Part shown: positions 52,318 to 61,162 of the stretch, piece by piece
Layout: the number at the start of each line of letters is the position of its first letter
Position numbering within the stretch: position 1 is the stretch's first letter
Assembly: GCF_004365915.1 (NCBI RefSeq)
Contig: NZ_SODI01000001.1
Coordinates: forward strand, 1,674,001-1,738,000
Direction: 5' to 3'
From: Cryobacterium psychrophilum
GTDB lineage: Bacteria; Actinomycetota; Actinomycetes; Actinomycetales; Microbacteriaceae
DNA length: 64,000 bases
Made by a program: the position numbers and the translations under genes
The notes under the pieces: model-generated
Told to the model about the DNA's origin: nothing
The model's input: only the letters and a program-made list of their open reading frames with translations
Databases searched by the model: none

Positions 52318-53312
52318 GACGGGTGGCTCATCGACGCGTCTGGCGCGGGATCCGGCATGCTGCGCTGGTACTCGCTGTAAACCGTCCCCACGGAACCGGT
52401 CAGCATACCGGCGCCTCGTGCCGCGGTGCGGAGCCCCTTGGCGCGCTGCCCGATCTGCCCCGTGAGCAGGCCAACGCAGAAGCGGGCGCTGCCCCCGACA
52501 AGCCGGGCGAGACCCCGCACGACGAGTGAAGCGCGCACGGTCAGGCGATGAAGAGACTGAGTTCCGTCGAGGTGTATTCGACTCCAGGTGTTGCCGATCC
52601 GAAAGGCACGGCGCAGCACCCAGTCCCTGGTGAGGCGTTCCGCCGGCACCACATCGATCACGACGGCGTCATCACACCAGACCATGCTCCCGCCGCGCGC
52701 GTGCAGCTGACGGGTGAAGAGGGAGTCGGAACCACCGCTCAGCCCGAACCGTTCGTCAAAGCGCACCCCGAGTCCGCGCACCTGTTCGACGTCGAGGAGC
52801 AGGTTGTTGGTGGCGGCCAGCGAAACCCGCGTTCCCGTGGGCATGCGCCGTCGATCGAAGAAACGGCCGGCGCGAATCCACTCACTGGGTTCCGTGTCGT
52901 AGCGGGAGACCACCGGCCCCACGACGGCGGCGGGGTGTGAGGTCCGGTAGGTCTCCAGCAACAGGGCCAGCCAGTGGGCGGAGGGGCGTTCGTCGTCGTC
53001 GATGAAGACCAGAAGGTCGAAAGTGGATGCCTCAGTGAGGGCCAGGTTTCTCGCCGCGGCAATTCCAGGGGTGGCTTCGTGCGCGTAACGCACCAGTCCA
53101 CCTTCCCCGAACTCGCCCACGAGGTCGCGTGCGCCGCCCGCCGGGTCGTTGTCGACCACCAGGATCTCGCCGCGGGGCGAGGCTCCGGCGGTTTGCCCCG
53201 GCAGCGCGGTGATCTGGTCGACGAGCTCCGGCAGGAGTTCCCGCAAATCGTCCGCCCGTTGGTAGGTCAGCACGGCGATGAGCACTCGTGGCGCCCTGAT
53301 GCTCGTGGTCAT
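52314..53312 (-). CDS. Glycosyltransferase family 2
   Basis: A 332-residue GT-A enzyme: VLIAVLTYQRADDLRELLPE, then EILVVDNDPAGGARDLVGE, TPGIAAARNLALTEAS and the metal site LLVFIDDDERPSAHWLALLL. The second half has GLSGGSDSLFTRQLHARGGS and membrane-proximal helices near the C-terminus (about 270-320). ATG overlaps the stop of the 1169-residue protein by 4 nt. Confidence 0.88.
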   Translation of the reverse strand: MTTSIRAPRVLIAVLTYQRADDLRELLPELVDQITALPGQTAGASPRGEILVVDNDPAGGARDLVGEFGEGGLVRYAHEATPGIAAARNLALTEASTFDLLVFIDDDERPSAHWLALLLETYRTSHPAAVVGPVVSRYDTEPSEWIRAGRFFDRRRMPTGTRVSLAATNNLLLDVEQVRGLGVRFDERFGLSGGSDSLFTRQLHARGGSMVWCDDAVVIDVVPAERLTRDWVLRRAFRIGNTWSRIHLDGTQSLHRLTVRASLVVRGLARLVGGSARFCVGLLTGQIGQRAKGLRTAARGAGMLTGSVGTVYSEYQRSMPDPAPDASMSHPS

Positions 53313-56300
53313 TCTGCGGCCCGAGCCACGAGGTTATCGAAGGCTGCCGTCAGGGGAGCGGCCGTTGCCGATCCGCTCAGATACACAGCGAGTCCGATGG
53401 AGCCCGGAGTCTGCAGCGCGGCCGCAGCATCGGTCGCCGTGAGCTGCCAGCCTGTCGGCTCGGTCGTTCCCGCTTTCCATACCTTGGCCCGGAGTGTCGT
53501 CGGCGAGGTGCCGAAGGCCTGCACCCTCACCTGCAGGGCGTCGCCCGTGGCGTAGGTGAGACCGGAGACCGTGGCGGCCGAGAGAGTCGTTCCTCCGCGC
53601 AGTAAGTGAAGCTGAACCACGCCGGTGGAGAGCACCTTCACCCTCGCTCGGTAATCGTCGTTTCCCACCCGTCGGGCAATCACCGACACGTACGTTCCGC
53701 CACCCGTCGTCGCCTGTTGCAGCGCCGTCGTCACGGTGACCTCCGTGTTCGCCGACGACACTCCCGAGAGAAAGGAGTTGACCGTCGCGCCGGGGCCCGG
53801 GGCCGTGAGCCTGCCAACGCCCCCGGAGACCGCATAGTCGGACGTGTTGCCGGTGGCGCTCCAATCTCCCCCGGTGTCTGCCCTGCCGAGGCCGTCGGAG
53901 ACGGTTCGTTCGAAGGCGTCGGCTGCGAATGATGCGTTCGGGTCCGCAGGGGGAGCCGGAACGTTGGCGGTCTGCTCGGTCGTCCCCGTCGCGCCGGCGT
54001 TGTCGGTCACAGTGAGACGGATGGGGTAGTTGCCTGCGGCCGCATAGGCGTGCGTTGCCGTCACGCCGGTTCCCGTTGTTCCATCGCCCCACGACCAGTC
54101 GAAGGACTTGATCGTGCCATCGGCGTCGGTCGACGCTCGGCCGTCAACGGCCACCGAGAGGGGCGCGACTGTCGCGGTGAACGCGGCGGTTGGTGCAGCG
54201 TTCACCGGGGCAACCGTCGTGGTCACCGACCGCGTTGTTGCGTTCGTGCCGCCCGCATTGTCGGTGACGGTGAGCCCAACGGTATAAATGCCTGCGGAGG
54301 CATACCCGTGCGAAGCCGTTTTTCCCGTGCTGGTGGCCCCGTCGCCCCACGACCACGCGTAGCTCGTGATCGTGCCGTCCGGGTCAGTGGATGCCGAGGC
54401 ATCCGTTGTCACAGACAGGTGACCGGCGACCGCCTCGAAAGCTGCGGTCGGCGGCACATTCTGAGGCGTGCCCCCGCGACCGATCGTGGAATGGTACGCG
54501 ATCCGCTCCGTCGTGAGGGGGGCGTCGTAGACGGCAACCTCGTCAATGTCCGCGGCGAGATAGGCGCTCGTGTAAGCACCGGGCCACCCTGCCAACGTGT
54601 CACCTCCGATGCGCCAGTACCCCTCGTACGGACCCTCCCCGGCTGTCGTGCCCGCGAGCGTGCCCACGGATGTCCCATCAACGAAGAGCGCGAGCCCGTT
54701 CGCCCCGAGAGTGGCCACGACATGGTGCCATGCGTTGTCGTTGTAGGACGCCGCTGACGTCACCGTCGTGACCGCCCCGGGATAGACGCCGAACCAGATC
54801 TTGCCGTTGTTGTCCATGTACACGTGGCGGTCGTAGCTCGTGGACTGGCCCGTGGCGTCATTACCGAAACCGATGATTTTGCCACCGGTCTTGCTTGAGG
54901 TCTTCACCCAGGCTTCGAGGCTGAAGCTGTTCATGGCGGTCTCCGGCGTGCTCGTCGCGGCAAAGCCCGTGGACGTGCCGTTGAAGCGCGACGCCGTTCC
55001 GGCCCCGACCGCCCCGGCAACGTTTCGGGTCACCCCTGATCCCGTGCTGACATCGTTCGACGCCGCCCAGTCGAAGCCGGTGGTGCCGTTTGCTTCACCG
55101 AGGGGCCAGTAGTGACGCGGGGAGTCCTGGAGCACGGCACCCGCGTAGGCGCTGACGGCGCCTTGGTTGGTGACGGTCACGGATACGGGTTCACCGGTGA
55201 CCGCGTTCCCGAAGGGGTCTGTTACCCGGATCCGATAGGAGTAGCTGTTTCCAGGGGTCAGCCCGGTGTCGGTGTAGTCGAGAGACGGACGTTTCCAGTA
55301 CACGGATGCCGCGGTGAGCTTCGTGACGGGCACGTTGTCGCGCAGCACCTCGTAGCTCAGGTTCTCGTTGTCCCGGTCGTAGGCGGTCTGCCACGTCACC
55401 CGGGCCTGCCCGGCCACGAACGAGGCAACTGTTGCCTTGTATTCGGAGGGAACGAATGACACATCCGATACCCGTGGCCCCTCCTTGTTGGGGGCGATTG
55501 CCGCAACGGCGAAGCGCACGAGGCCCTGCTGGGACTTGTTGTTCACGATCGTGAATTCGCCACCGTAGAGCACGTATTGCGAGTTGGCCACCACATTCCA
55601 GGGTCCCTGGCCCTGGCCGGTGTACACGCCCGTGTTGATGTCCGAGTAGAAGGCCAGGAGGCTCGGCCGCGGGTTTCCGGCGTAGTTGAAGTAGTTTCCG
55701 ACGGCGTTCGCGGTGACGACGCCGGTTGGCTTCATCGTGAACGTGAGGGTTCGCTGCCAGGAGCGTGGGGAGGTCTCGGGGAAGCCTCCGATGTTGCCGC
55801 AGTAGTGCACATGACCGGTCGTGTAGACCACATTCGTGGCCGGGGCTGCCGAGTACGTGTCTCCGTGGCAGTCTTCCACCCAGATGAGCGTTCCATCGGC
55901 CCAGCTGGCCCGGAACGTGCCCTCAAAGTTGCCGCCGCTACCGTAGACGTATCCGGTGCCAAAGAGCCCCTCGGCGGACGCCGTGAGACTCGTGATGCCG
56001 GCGTTGCGGCCGCCGTTGCGAATGAGAGTGTTGACCTTCCAAGGCAGGGATGCGCCGGTGGCGGCGTCGGCGGCGGCCAGGCCGTAGCCGGGGTTGTTAC
56101 CGCCGTTGTAGGCCGTGAAGGTTCCACCGAGGATGACCTTGCCCTCATCCGGAGACACGGCGAGCGAGGTGACCCTGCCACCGGTGGGTTGGCCGGTCCA
56201 CGGCAGCAGGGCGCCGGTGGCGGTGGAAAAGGCCGACATGCCGTTGCGAGTCTGATTACCGGAGTTGGAGAAGGCGCCGGCGAGGTACAGGGTCGAACCG

Positions 56301-56818
56301 GTCACGGCGAGCGCCGACACCCGCGCGTTGGTGCCGGGGTTCCAGGGGCTGACAAGTTCACCGTCCGTGCTGAAGGCCGCGACCCGGTAGCGGTTGACTG
56401 CGCCGACCTTGGTGAACGTACCGCCGACGTAGATTCGGGAGCCGTCGGGCGAGGCGACCAGCGCCTGAACGGCGGCATTGAGGTTCGGGTTGAAGGAGGT
56501 CATCACGCCCGTCGTGAGGTTATAGGCGAGCAGGTTGTTGCGCACCACCTCATTGACGCCCGGCGCGGAACCCGCGGGGCGGGCCCGGGTGAATTCGCCG
56601 CCCACATACACGGTGTTCCCCACGATGAGCTGAGCCCAGACGACGCCGTTGATCTGAACGGTCGGGAGGGCATCGGCGGCAACAGTGGAGGGAACGCCCG
56701 GATCCACCGGTGCGCTGTCGGCCTGGGCCGGGAGGCTAGCCCACGCGAGCGTGGCAAGTAGCGCGAGCGTGGTCGCAACGGCGAGCACGCGCAGTCGTAT
56801 GAAAATAGAAGCACCCAC
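53309..56818 (-). CDS. Large secreted multidomain protein (beta-propeller, FN3, LamG, two PKD, jelly roll)
   Basis: An 1169-residue exported protein. After a signal peptide (about residues 8-33) comes a delta-60-like beta-propeller (about 50-440; repeated YVGGEFT, YVGGTFTKVG, ILGGTFTAYN), a fibronectin III domain (about 448-550), a LamG/concanavalin-like domain (about 560-780; SFSLEAWVKTSSKTGGKIIG, WHHVVATLGANGLALFVDG), two PKD domains (about 790-868 and 873-952; YAWSWGDGATSTG, FDWSWGDGTTGTG) and a C-terminal jelly-roll domain (about 965-1169). It probably binds extracellular glycan. No anchor motif is visible. GTG start at 56818. The neighbouring GT genes follow with 4-nt overlaps, so production is linked to glycan synthesis. 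Confidence 0.88.
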   Translation of the reverse strand: MGASIFIRLRVLAVATTLALLATLAWASLPAQADSAPVDPGVPSTVAADALPTVQINGVVWAQLIVGNTVYVGGEFTRARPAGSAPGVNEVVRNNLLAYNLTTGVMTSFNPNLNAAVQALVASPDGSRIYVGGTFTKVGAVNRYRVAAFSTDGELVSPWNPGTNARVSALAVTGSTLYLAGAFSNSGNQTRNGMSAFSTATGALLPWTGQPTGGRVTSLAVSPDEGKVILGGTFTAYNGGNNPGYGLAAADAATGASLPWKVNTLIRNGGRNAGITSLTASAEGLFGTGYVYGSGGNFEGTFRASWADGTLIWVEDCHGDTYSAAPATNVVYTTGHVHYCGNIGGFPETSPRSWQRTLTFTMKPTGVVTANAVGNYFNYAGNPRPSLLAFYSDINTGVYTGQGQGPWNVVANSQYVLYGGEFTIVNNKSQQGLVRFAVAAIAPNKEGPRVSDVSFVPSEYKATVASFVAGQARVTWQTAYDRDNENLSYEVLRDNVPVTKLTAASVYWKRPSLDYTDTGLTPGNSYSYRIRVTDPFGNAVTGEPVSVTVTNQGAVSAYAGAVLQDSPRHYWPLGEANGTTGFDWAASNDVSTGSGVTRNVAGAVGAGTASRFNGTSTGFAATSTPETAMNSFSLEAWVKTSSKTGGKIIGFGNDATGQSTSYDRHVYMDNNGKIWFGVYPGAVTTVTSAASYNDNAWHHVVATLGANGLALFVDGTSVGTLAGTTAGEGPYEGYWRIGGDTLAGWPGAYTSAYLAADIDEVAVYDAPLTTERIAYHSTIGRGGTPQNVPPTAAFEAVAGHLSVTTDASASTDPDGTITSYAWSWGDGATSTGKTASHGYASAGIYTVGLTVTDNAGGTNATTRSVTTTVAPVNAAPTAAFTATVAPLSVAVDGRASTDADGTIKSFDWSWGDGTTGTGVTATHAYAAAGNYPIRLTVTDNAGATGTTEQTANVPAPPADPNASFAADAFERTVSDGLGRADTGGDWSATGNTSDYAVSGGVGRLTAPGPGATVNSFLSGVSSANTEVTVTTALQQATTGGGTYVSVIARRVGNDDYRARVKVLSTGVVQLHLLRGGTTLSAATVSGLTYATGDALQVRVQAFGTSPTTLRAKVWKAGTTEPTGWQLTATDAAAALQTPGSIGLAVYLSGSATAAPLTAAFDNLVARAAE

Positions 56819-56857
56819 GGCAAGCCCCGGTTCGAGTTAGGACGGTGGCCCTAGGGT

Positions 56858-56875
56858 GGCCACCGTTCTGTGGCC
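56858..56875 (-). terminator. Possible hairpin downstream of the lipoprotein-like gene
   Basis: The inverted repeat GGCCAC-CGTTCT-GTGGCC lies between the stop of the 239-residue protein and the start of the 1169-residue gene. A further GTGGCC copy at about 56845 could form an alternative stem. No U-tract, so confidence is low. Confidence 0.3.
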
Positions 56876-56920
56876 GATCCTAGTAACCACGTGGCCGAAT
56901 CTCTGCCCCCAAATCGGGAA

Positions 56921-57640
56921 TCAGGCGGGTGCGGCTCCCTGGAATACGACGAGGGGGACGCCAACGGAGTAGTCGACCGTGATCTTGACCTGATCTCGAT
57001 CCGACTGCGGAACTACGAAGACGAACGTGCCGGTCGCCGTCTGTCCGGGCTTGACCTCGCGGGGCAGCGGAACCCCACCTGGCTGGAAGACCTGGCCGGC
57101 GGGAGCCTGGTCGGCCCCGGCATAGAAATTGACGATCGTGGCGGCGAGTGAGACGGTCGCCGCGGTGTCATTGCGCACGGTCAGGGTGAAGCGTACGGCA
57201 GGGCCGCCGACCTCTCCGGGACCCTGCGCCACACCGTCCACGGCTTTGAGCGCGCCCAGGCTGAATACAACCTCAGTGACGGCCGCCGCCGAGTCGGTGA
57301 GCGACACGGGCGCCTGCTCGACCGGCGGGGCGGCATCCCCCGGCACTGTCGGCGGGGCGGTCACTGGCGGTGCGGTCTCGGGGTCCGGGGCTACGGGTGT
57401 GGCGGTGTTCGGCGCCTCCGGGCTCGCGGAGGGGGTGGCGCCCGAGGTAGCGGCGGGTGAGGCTCGTCCCGGAGTGGGAGTGGCACTGGCAGCGGGTCGC
57501 AGAGATTCCTGGGCAGCGGTGTTGGCGCGCACGACGGCGGTCGTGAGCACGATGAGGACAATGACAGCGCTGGCGACGGCGATCCAGCCCAGCCGCGTCA
57601 CCCACCGCACACGGCTTGGTGCCGGAGGTTGTACGGTCAT
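56921..57640 (-). CDS. Membrane-anchored DUF4352-like protein
   Basis: A 239-residue protein with one N-terminal membrane helix (about residues 17-38), a Pro/Ala/Thr-rich linker (about 45-110) and a beta-sandwich at the C-terminus (about 115-239; RFTLTVRNDTAATVSLAATI, KPGQTATGTFVFVVPQSDRD), resembling DUF4352 immunoprotective-like domains of Gram-positive surface proteins. It lies just upstream of the 1169-residue secreted protein, in the same direction, with a 100-nt gap. Role unknown. Confidence 0.72.
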   Translation of the reverse strand: MTVQPPAPSRVRWVTRLGWIAVASAVIVLIVLTTAVVRANTAAQESLRPAASATPTPGRASPAATSGATPSASPEAPNTATPVAPDPETAPPVTAPPTVPGDAAPPVEQAPVSLTDSAAAVTEVVFSLGALKAVDGVAQGPGEVGGPAVRFTLTVRNDTAATVSLAATIVNFYAGADQAPAGQVFQPGGVPLPREVKPGQTATGTFVFVVPQSDRDQVKITVDYSVGVPLVVFQGAAPA

Positions 57641-57794
57641 GTTCTTCTCCCCCCTCTGCTCGTGCTGATTCTATGGCCTCGCACTCCGAAATCGGCCGTT
57701 TGCGGCCGGTTTATCCTGCACCCCAAACGGGGCCGCTTCCGGGGGCCACCGCACGCTAGGGTGGGCCTTAAAGCGCACTGCACCTGGAGCCCCG

Positions 57795-58913
57795 ATGAGA
57801 ATTGCCGTCTTGCACGGGAGCAACGACTCGTACGGTGCCACCCGCGTGCTCGCTCAGGAAGCCGAGTGCCTGGTGCGGCTCGGCCACCACCTGACGGTCT
57901 TCGTTCCGCATGACGGCCCCCTCGCGCATGAGCTGGCTCACTTGGGCGACTCCGTGCGAGTGGTGGTCGATCCCGGGCTGAGCGTGCTGCGCCGCAGCCG
58001 CCTCCGCGACGTGTTGCGCCCACCCGCCCTTCGGCCGGAGATGGTCGAGGCTGATCTCGTGGTGTTGTGGACGCTCGCCCTCGCCGTCTACATTCCGGTG
58101 CTGCGGCTACGGCACAAAAGGTTCTACGTGTCGGTACACGAGCTACTTCTGGGCACCATGGGGGGGCTGCTCGTGCGCGCACTTCTCGCGCCGGGAGCAT
58201 TCCCCGTGTGCGCGTGCAGCACGGCGACGGCCGACTGGCTGGGCGCCAACGGCGTGCACCGCCGTCGTCTCACGGTCATCTTCCCCATCTTCGAGCCGGT
58301 GGAACGTCTCCCCGAGCGGGCCGCGCATGAGCCACCAACGATCGCAGTGGTCGGCCGGGTGAATGGTCACAAGGGCCACCTGGAGGTGGTTCGAGCCCTG
58401 CACGAGGGAATACCCGACGGCGTGCCGTGGCGCCTGCTGCTGTGCGGCGCCCCATTCCCGGGCCAGGAGGATGCCCTCACCGACGTTCTCACGGCAGTCG
58501 ACTCGAATCCCCGCATCCAGTATCGCGGCGAGGTTTCTTCGCTCGCGGCGATCGCCCCCGAGATCGACGCCGTACTGTGCTTCCCCACCACGCCAGAGCC
58601 GTTCGGCCTCGTTCCGGTCGAGGCCTGGCGCCTGGGCCTGCGCGCTGTGGGCTACGGCGATGGCGGGGCCGCAGAGGTACTGCGAATCGTCGGCGGTATC
58701 GCCGTGACGCGAACGGATGACGCGGTGTCAGATGTACGCACAGCCCTCGCGGCGCTGGACCACGCGATGCGTCTCGGCGATGAGCTGGCGGCGCCCGCCA
58801 CGGTCAATCCCCAGTTCGGCAGACAGCGGCGCGAGGAGTTACTGCGCGGCGTCATCCGCGCCGCCGTTACCGGTCCCCGGCGCGGCGATAGGGGCAACAG
58901 GAGGAGATTCTGA
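57795..58913 (+). CDS. Glycosyltransferase family 4
   Basis: A 372-residue GT-B enzyme. MRIAVLHGSNDSYGATRVLA opens the fold; IAVVGRVNGHKGHLEVVRAL and FPTTPEPFGLVPVEAWRLGL (conserved Glu-x7-Glu) form the donor site. Monocistronic, divergent from the DUF4352-like gene, with about 150 nt of upstream sequence, and followed by a strong terminator. Sugar and acceptor are unknown. Confidence 0.88.
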   Translation: MRIAVLHGSNDSYGATRVLAQEAECLVRLGHHLTVFVPHDGPLAHELAHLGDSVRVVVDPGLSVLRRSRLRDVLRPPALRPEMVEADLVVLWTLALAVYIPVLRLRHKRFYVSVHELLLGTMGGLLVRALLAPGAFPVCACSTATADWLGANGVHRRRLTVIFPIFEPVERLPERAAHEPPTIAVVGRVNGHKGHLEVVRALHEGIPDGVPWRLLLCGAPFPGQEDALTDVLTAVDSNPRIQYRGEVSSLAAIAPEIDAVLCFPTTPEPFGLVPVEAWRLGLRAVGYGDGGAAEVLRIVGGIAVTRTDDAVSDVRTALAALDHAMRLGDELAAPATVNPQFGRQRREELLRGVIRAAVTGPRRGDRGNRRRF

Positions 58914-58927
58914 TCTTCGGCGCAGTC

Positions 58928-58969
58928 GAGGGAGGGGGCCACACGCCGCGGCATGTGGCCCCCTCCCTC
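58928..58969. terminator. Strong hairpin terminator
   Basis: A perfect 16-bp stem (GAGGGAGGGGGCCACA with its complement) around a 10-nt loop, between the convergent GT4 gene and the beta-helix protein gene. Confidence 0.88.
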
Positions 58970-58987
58970 GGGCGGTGATGCGTGGAG

Positions 58988-60682
58988 TTATGCCCCGCGC
59001 TTCACGGTGACCAGGGTGTTGTCCGGCACGTAGTAGTTACGGGCCAGGTCAATCGGTGTGGTCGGCGCATTGATGATGGCGCAGTCAGCCAGCTTGGTGT
59101 TGCGACCGAACGTGTTGTCGGTGATCTTCACACCGGAGAGCGGGCCATAGGTCTTCTCGGCGATGTTGATCGTGCATGCCCCGTCGTCGGCGAAGTTGTT
59201 GCTGAACGTGAAGTTCGAGACCTTTCCGCGGTCCTGCGTGATCATCACGGCGGCGCTGTGCGAACCGGTGAGGGTGTTGCCCAGAATGCGGATATTGTCG
59301 CCGACCTGAATCTGGATGGTGTCGTCGTGGCTCGGCTTTCCGCCCTGGTTCGGGTCAACGAGGTAGTGCAGGTTGTCGTGGATCCAGGACTTCTGCACCG
59401 TGACGTTGCTGCCGGTGATGTGTACACCGTCAACGATCCCGTGCATGTTGACCCGGGTAAACGTGGCGTTGGAACCGTAGAAGCCCTGCACGTTGGGCGA
59501 GGCCTCCGAGGGGAACATCTCCGTGTCGGTGACGTTCAGGTTGGCGTAGTCGCCCATGTTGCTCAGGAGGGCCTGCGGATGGGTGACGGGCCGTCCACGG
59601 ATAATCGAGTTCTTGATGGTGACGTTGGGAGCGCTGATCTTCACCATGCCGCGGATGTCCATGCCGTCAATGACCGCGCCTGGCGTGGTGATCTCCCAGT
59701 CGCCATTGCGAACCGTGAGGGCCGTTCCTGCGGGAACGCCGGTGTTACTGTCTCCCGGCATGGCGGCCGTGGGAGCAACCGTCGGTTCCGGTTCCGGGGC
59801 CGGGGTCGGGGCCGGGGCCGGGGTGGAGGTCGAGGTCGGGGCCGGAGCCGGGGTCGGAGTCGGGGCCGGGGTCGGGGTCGGGGTGACGGTTGTTCCCGGC
59901 GTGAAGGTCACTCCGGTTGTGGCGATATTGATGCTGGCCCTGCTGCTGGAGAACGTGATGTTTCCGTCAGAGTCAGCCGGAACCTCCAGGCGGACCGTCT
60001 TCGCGGTCGGCTGGTTGGCGACAGCCGTCATCAGGAACGTCTTGGCGCCGCTACCGCCCACGGCCGCACTGACGTCGGTGTCCTGCCACTGGCCGGTGCC
60101 CGTCACGGTGAGCGTGACGTACTTCGTGTCGGCGGGAACCGTGCCAAGTGAAATGGTGGCGGAGGAGCCGGTCTTCACGACGGTCGTCTGCAGCGACGTC
60201 GCGACAGCCGGCGTGAAGGTCACTCCGGTTGTGGCGATATTGATGCTGGCCCTGCTGCTGGAGAACGTGATGTTTCCGTCAGAGTCAGCCGGAACCTCCA
60301 GGCGGACCGTCTTCGCGGTCGGCTGGTTGGCGACAGCCGTCATCAGGAACGTCTTGGCGCCGCTACCGCCCACGGCCGCACTGACATCGGTGTCCTGCCA
60401 CTGGCCGGTGCCCGTCACGGTGAGCGTGACGTACTTCGTGTCGGCGGGAACCGTGCCGAGTGAAATGGTGGCGGAGGAGCCGGTCTTCACGACGGTCGTC
60501 TGCAGCGACGTCGCCGACGTGACGACCATGGAGGGGGAGGCCTGTGCGCCTGCGGCCGCGAAGATACCGACACCGGCAATGGCAATGATTGCGGCGGCCC
60601 TGAGGACCGCGCGATTAATGGAGGATGAGGTGGACGTGGCAGAGGCGCGTCGAATTGTCGAGCGTTTGGCGTTGAAGGACAT
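58988..60682 (-). CDS. Secreted beta-helix protein with duplicated N-terminal domain
   Basis: About 564 residues from the ATG at 60682 (an ATG at 60709 is also possible; neither has a good ribosome-binding site). A signal peptide (core VLRAAAIIAIAGVGIFAAAG, cleavage after GAQA) is followed by two virtually identical domains of about 102 residues (about 56-158 and 160-262; TKYVTLTVTGTGQWQDTDVS), a PTPAPTPAP linker and a right-handed beta-helix (about 316-564; NVTIKNSIIRGRPV, NVTVQKSWIHDNLHY). The helix part is related to the protein at 28981. Probably binds or cleaves the exported polysaccharide; not proven. Confidence 0.84.
   Translation of the reverse strand: MSFNAKRSTIRRASATSTSSSINRAVLRAAAIIAIAGVGIFAAAGAQASPSMVVTSATSLQTTVVKTGSSATISLGTVPADTKYVTLTVTGTGQWQDTDVSAAVGGSGAKTFLMTAVANQPTAKTVRLEVPADSDGNITFSSSRASINIATTGVTFTPAVATSLQTTVVKTGSSATISLGTVPADTKYVTLTVTGTGQWQDTDVSAAVGGSGAKTFLMTAVANQPTAKTVRLEVPADSDGNITFSSSRASINIATTGVTFTPGTTVTPTPTPAPTPTPAPAPTSTSTPAPAPTPAPEPEPTVAPTAAMPGDSNTGVPAGTALTVRNGDWEITTPGAVIDGMDIRGMVKISAPNVTIKNSIIRGRPVTHPQALLSNMGDYANLNVTDTEMFPSEASPNVQGFYGSNATFTRVNMHGIVDGVHITGSNVTVQKSWIHDNLHYLVDPNQGGKPSHDDTIQIQVGDNIRILGNTLTGSHSAAVMITQDRGKVSNFTFSNNFADDGACTINIAEKTYGPLSGVKITDNTFGRNTKLADCAIINAPTTPIDLARNYYVPDNTLVTVKRGA
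59898..60203. repeat. 306-bp direct repeat, copy 2 (protein order)
   Basis: Nearly identical to 60210-60515, offset by exactly 312 bp (104 codons). I see two base differences, both silent or near-silent: GACGTC/GACATC near 60070 and CCAAGT/CCGAGT near 60150. It encodes the second N-terminal domain of the beta-helix protein. Confidence 0.95.
60210..60515. repeat. 306-bp direct repeat, copy 1 (protein order)
   Basis: First encoded copy of the duplicated domain; see the partner at 59898-60203. The very low divergence marks a recent tandem duplication or ongoing gene conversion. Confidence 0.95.
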
Positions 60683-61162
60683 GGAGGGACACGGTTTCGA
60701 AAGCTGCATACGTTCGGCATATGCGGGGTGAGGCAACTGCAGGGGGCCACCGGGGACCGCTGGCCATTTCCATGACACAGCGCAAAACAACGTACGACAC
60801 CGTCACAGGCAGGCCTGATCAGGCGGTAAAGCGGGGATAGGGAGAATGCCGGGCATCGAAGCGCGAAATGATGCGGCGCGCGGGCCGTAAGGAAAAGTCG
60901 CCTACGTCAACAAGCGGCGCGAAATGAATATTGTCTTTCGTTAATCATCGGTGCACGCGCTCGGACATGTGCGGGGTGGACGCGCAGCCCTAGGGAGCCG
61001 CATAACTTAACCAAGCATTGCTCATTTCGAGCCCCTCGTCAACCAAATACCGCAGATCAAGCGAAACCCCCAGTTATAGGGCGACCCGGTCCTGTGCCTA
61101 GACCGCATCTACTCGCACTCAATAGGATCTGGCGTACCCCCTAGAGAGAAAGCGACCAGCCG
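60683..61162. promoter_or_regulatory. Divergent control region between beta-helix gene and cytidylyltransferase
   Basis: About 480 nt without a supported gene, AT-richer from 60900 to 61080. It contains a perfect 12-bp palindrome GCCTGATCAGGC at 60813-60824 and the CCCCC/GGG-type elements AACCCCC-AGTTATA-GGG (61065-61081) and ACCCCCTAGAG (61136-61146). These are candidate operators for one or both genes. Confidence 0.45.

Noticed and set aside
55577..56761. 394-codon plus-strand frame opposite the 1169-residue secreted protein
   Set aside because: Gly/Val/Arg-rich shadow of the beta-propeller repeats.
59556..60731. 391-codon plus-strand frame across the duplicated domain
   Set aside because: Its apparent internal repeat only mirrors the tandem duplication of the real minus-strand gene.
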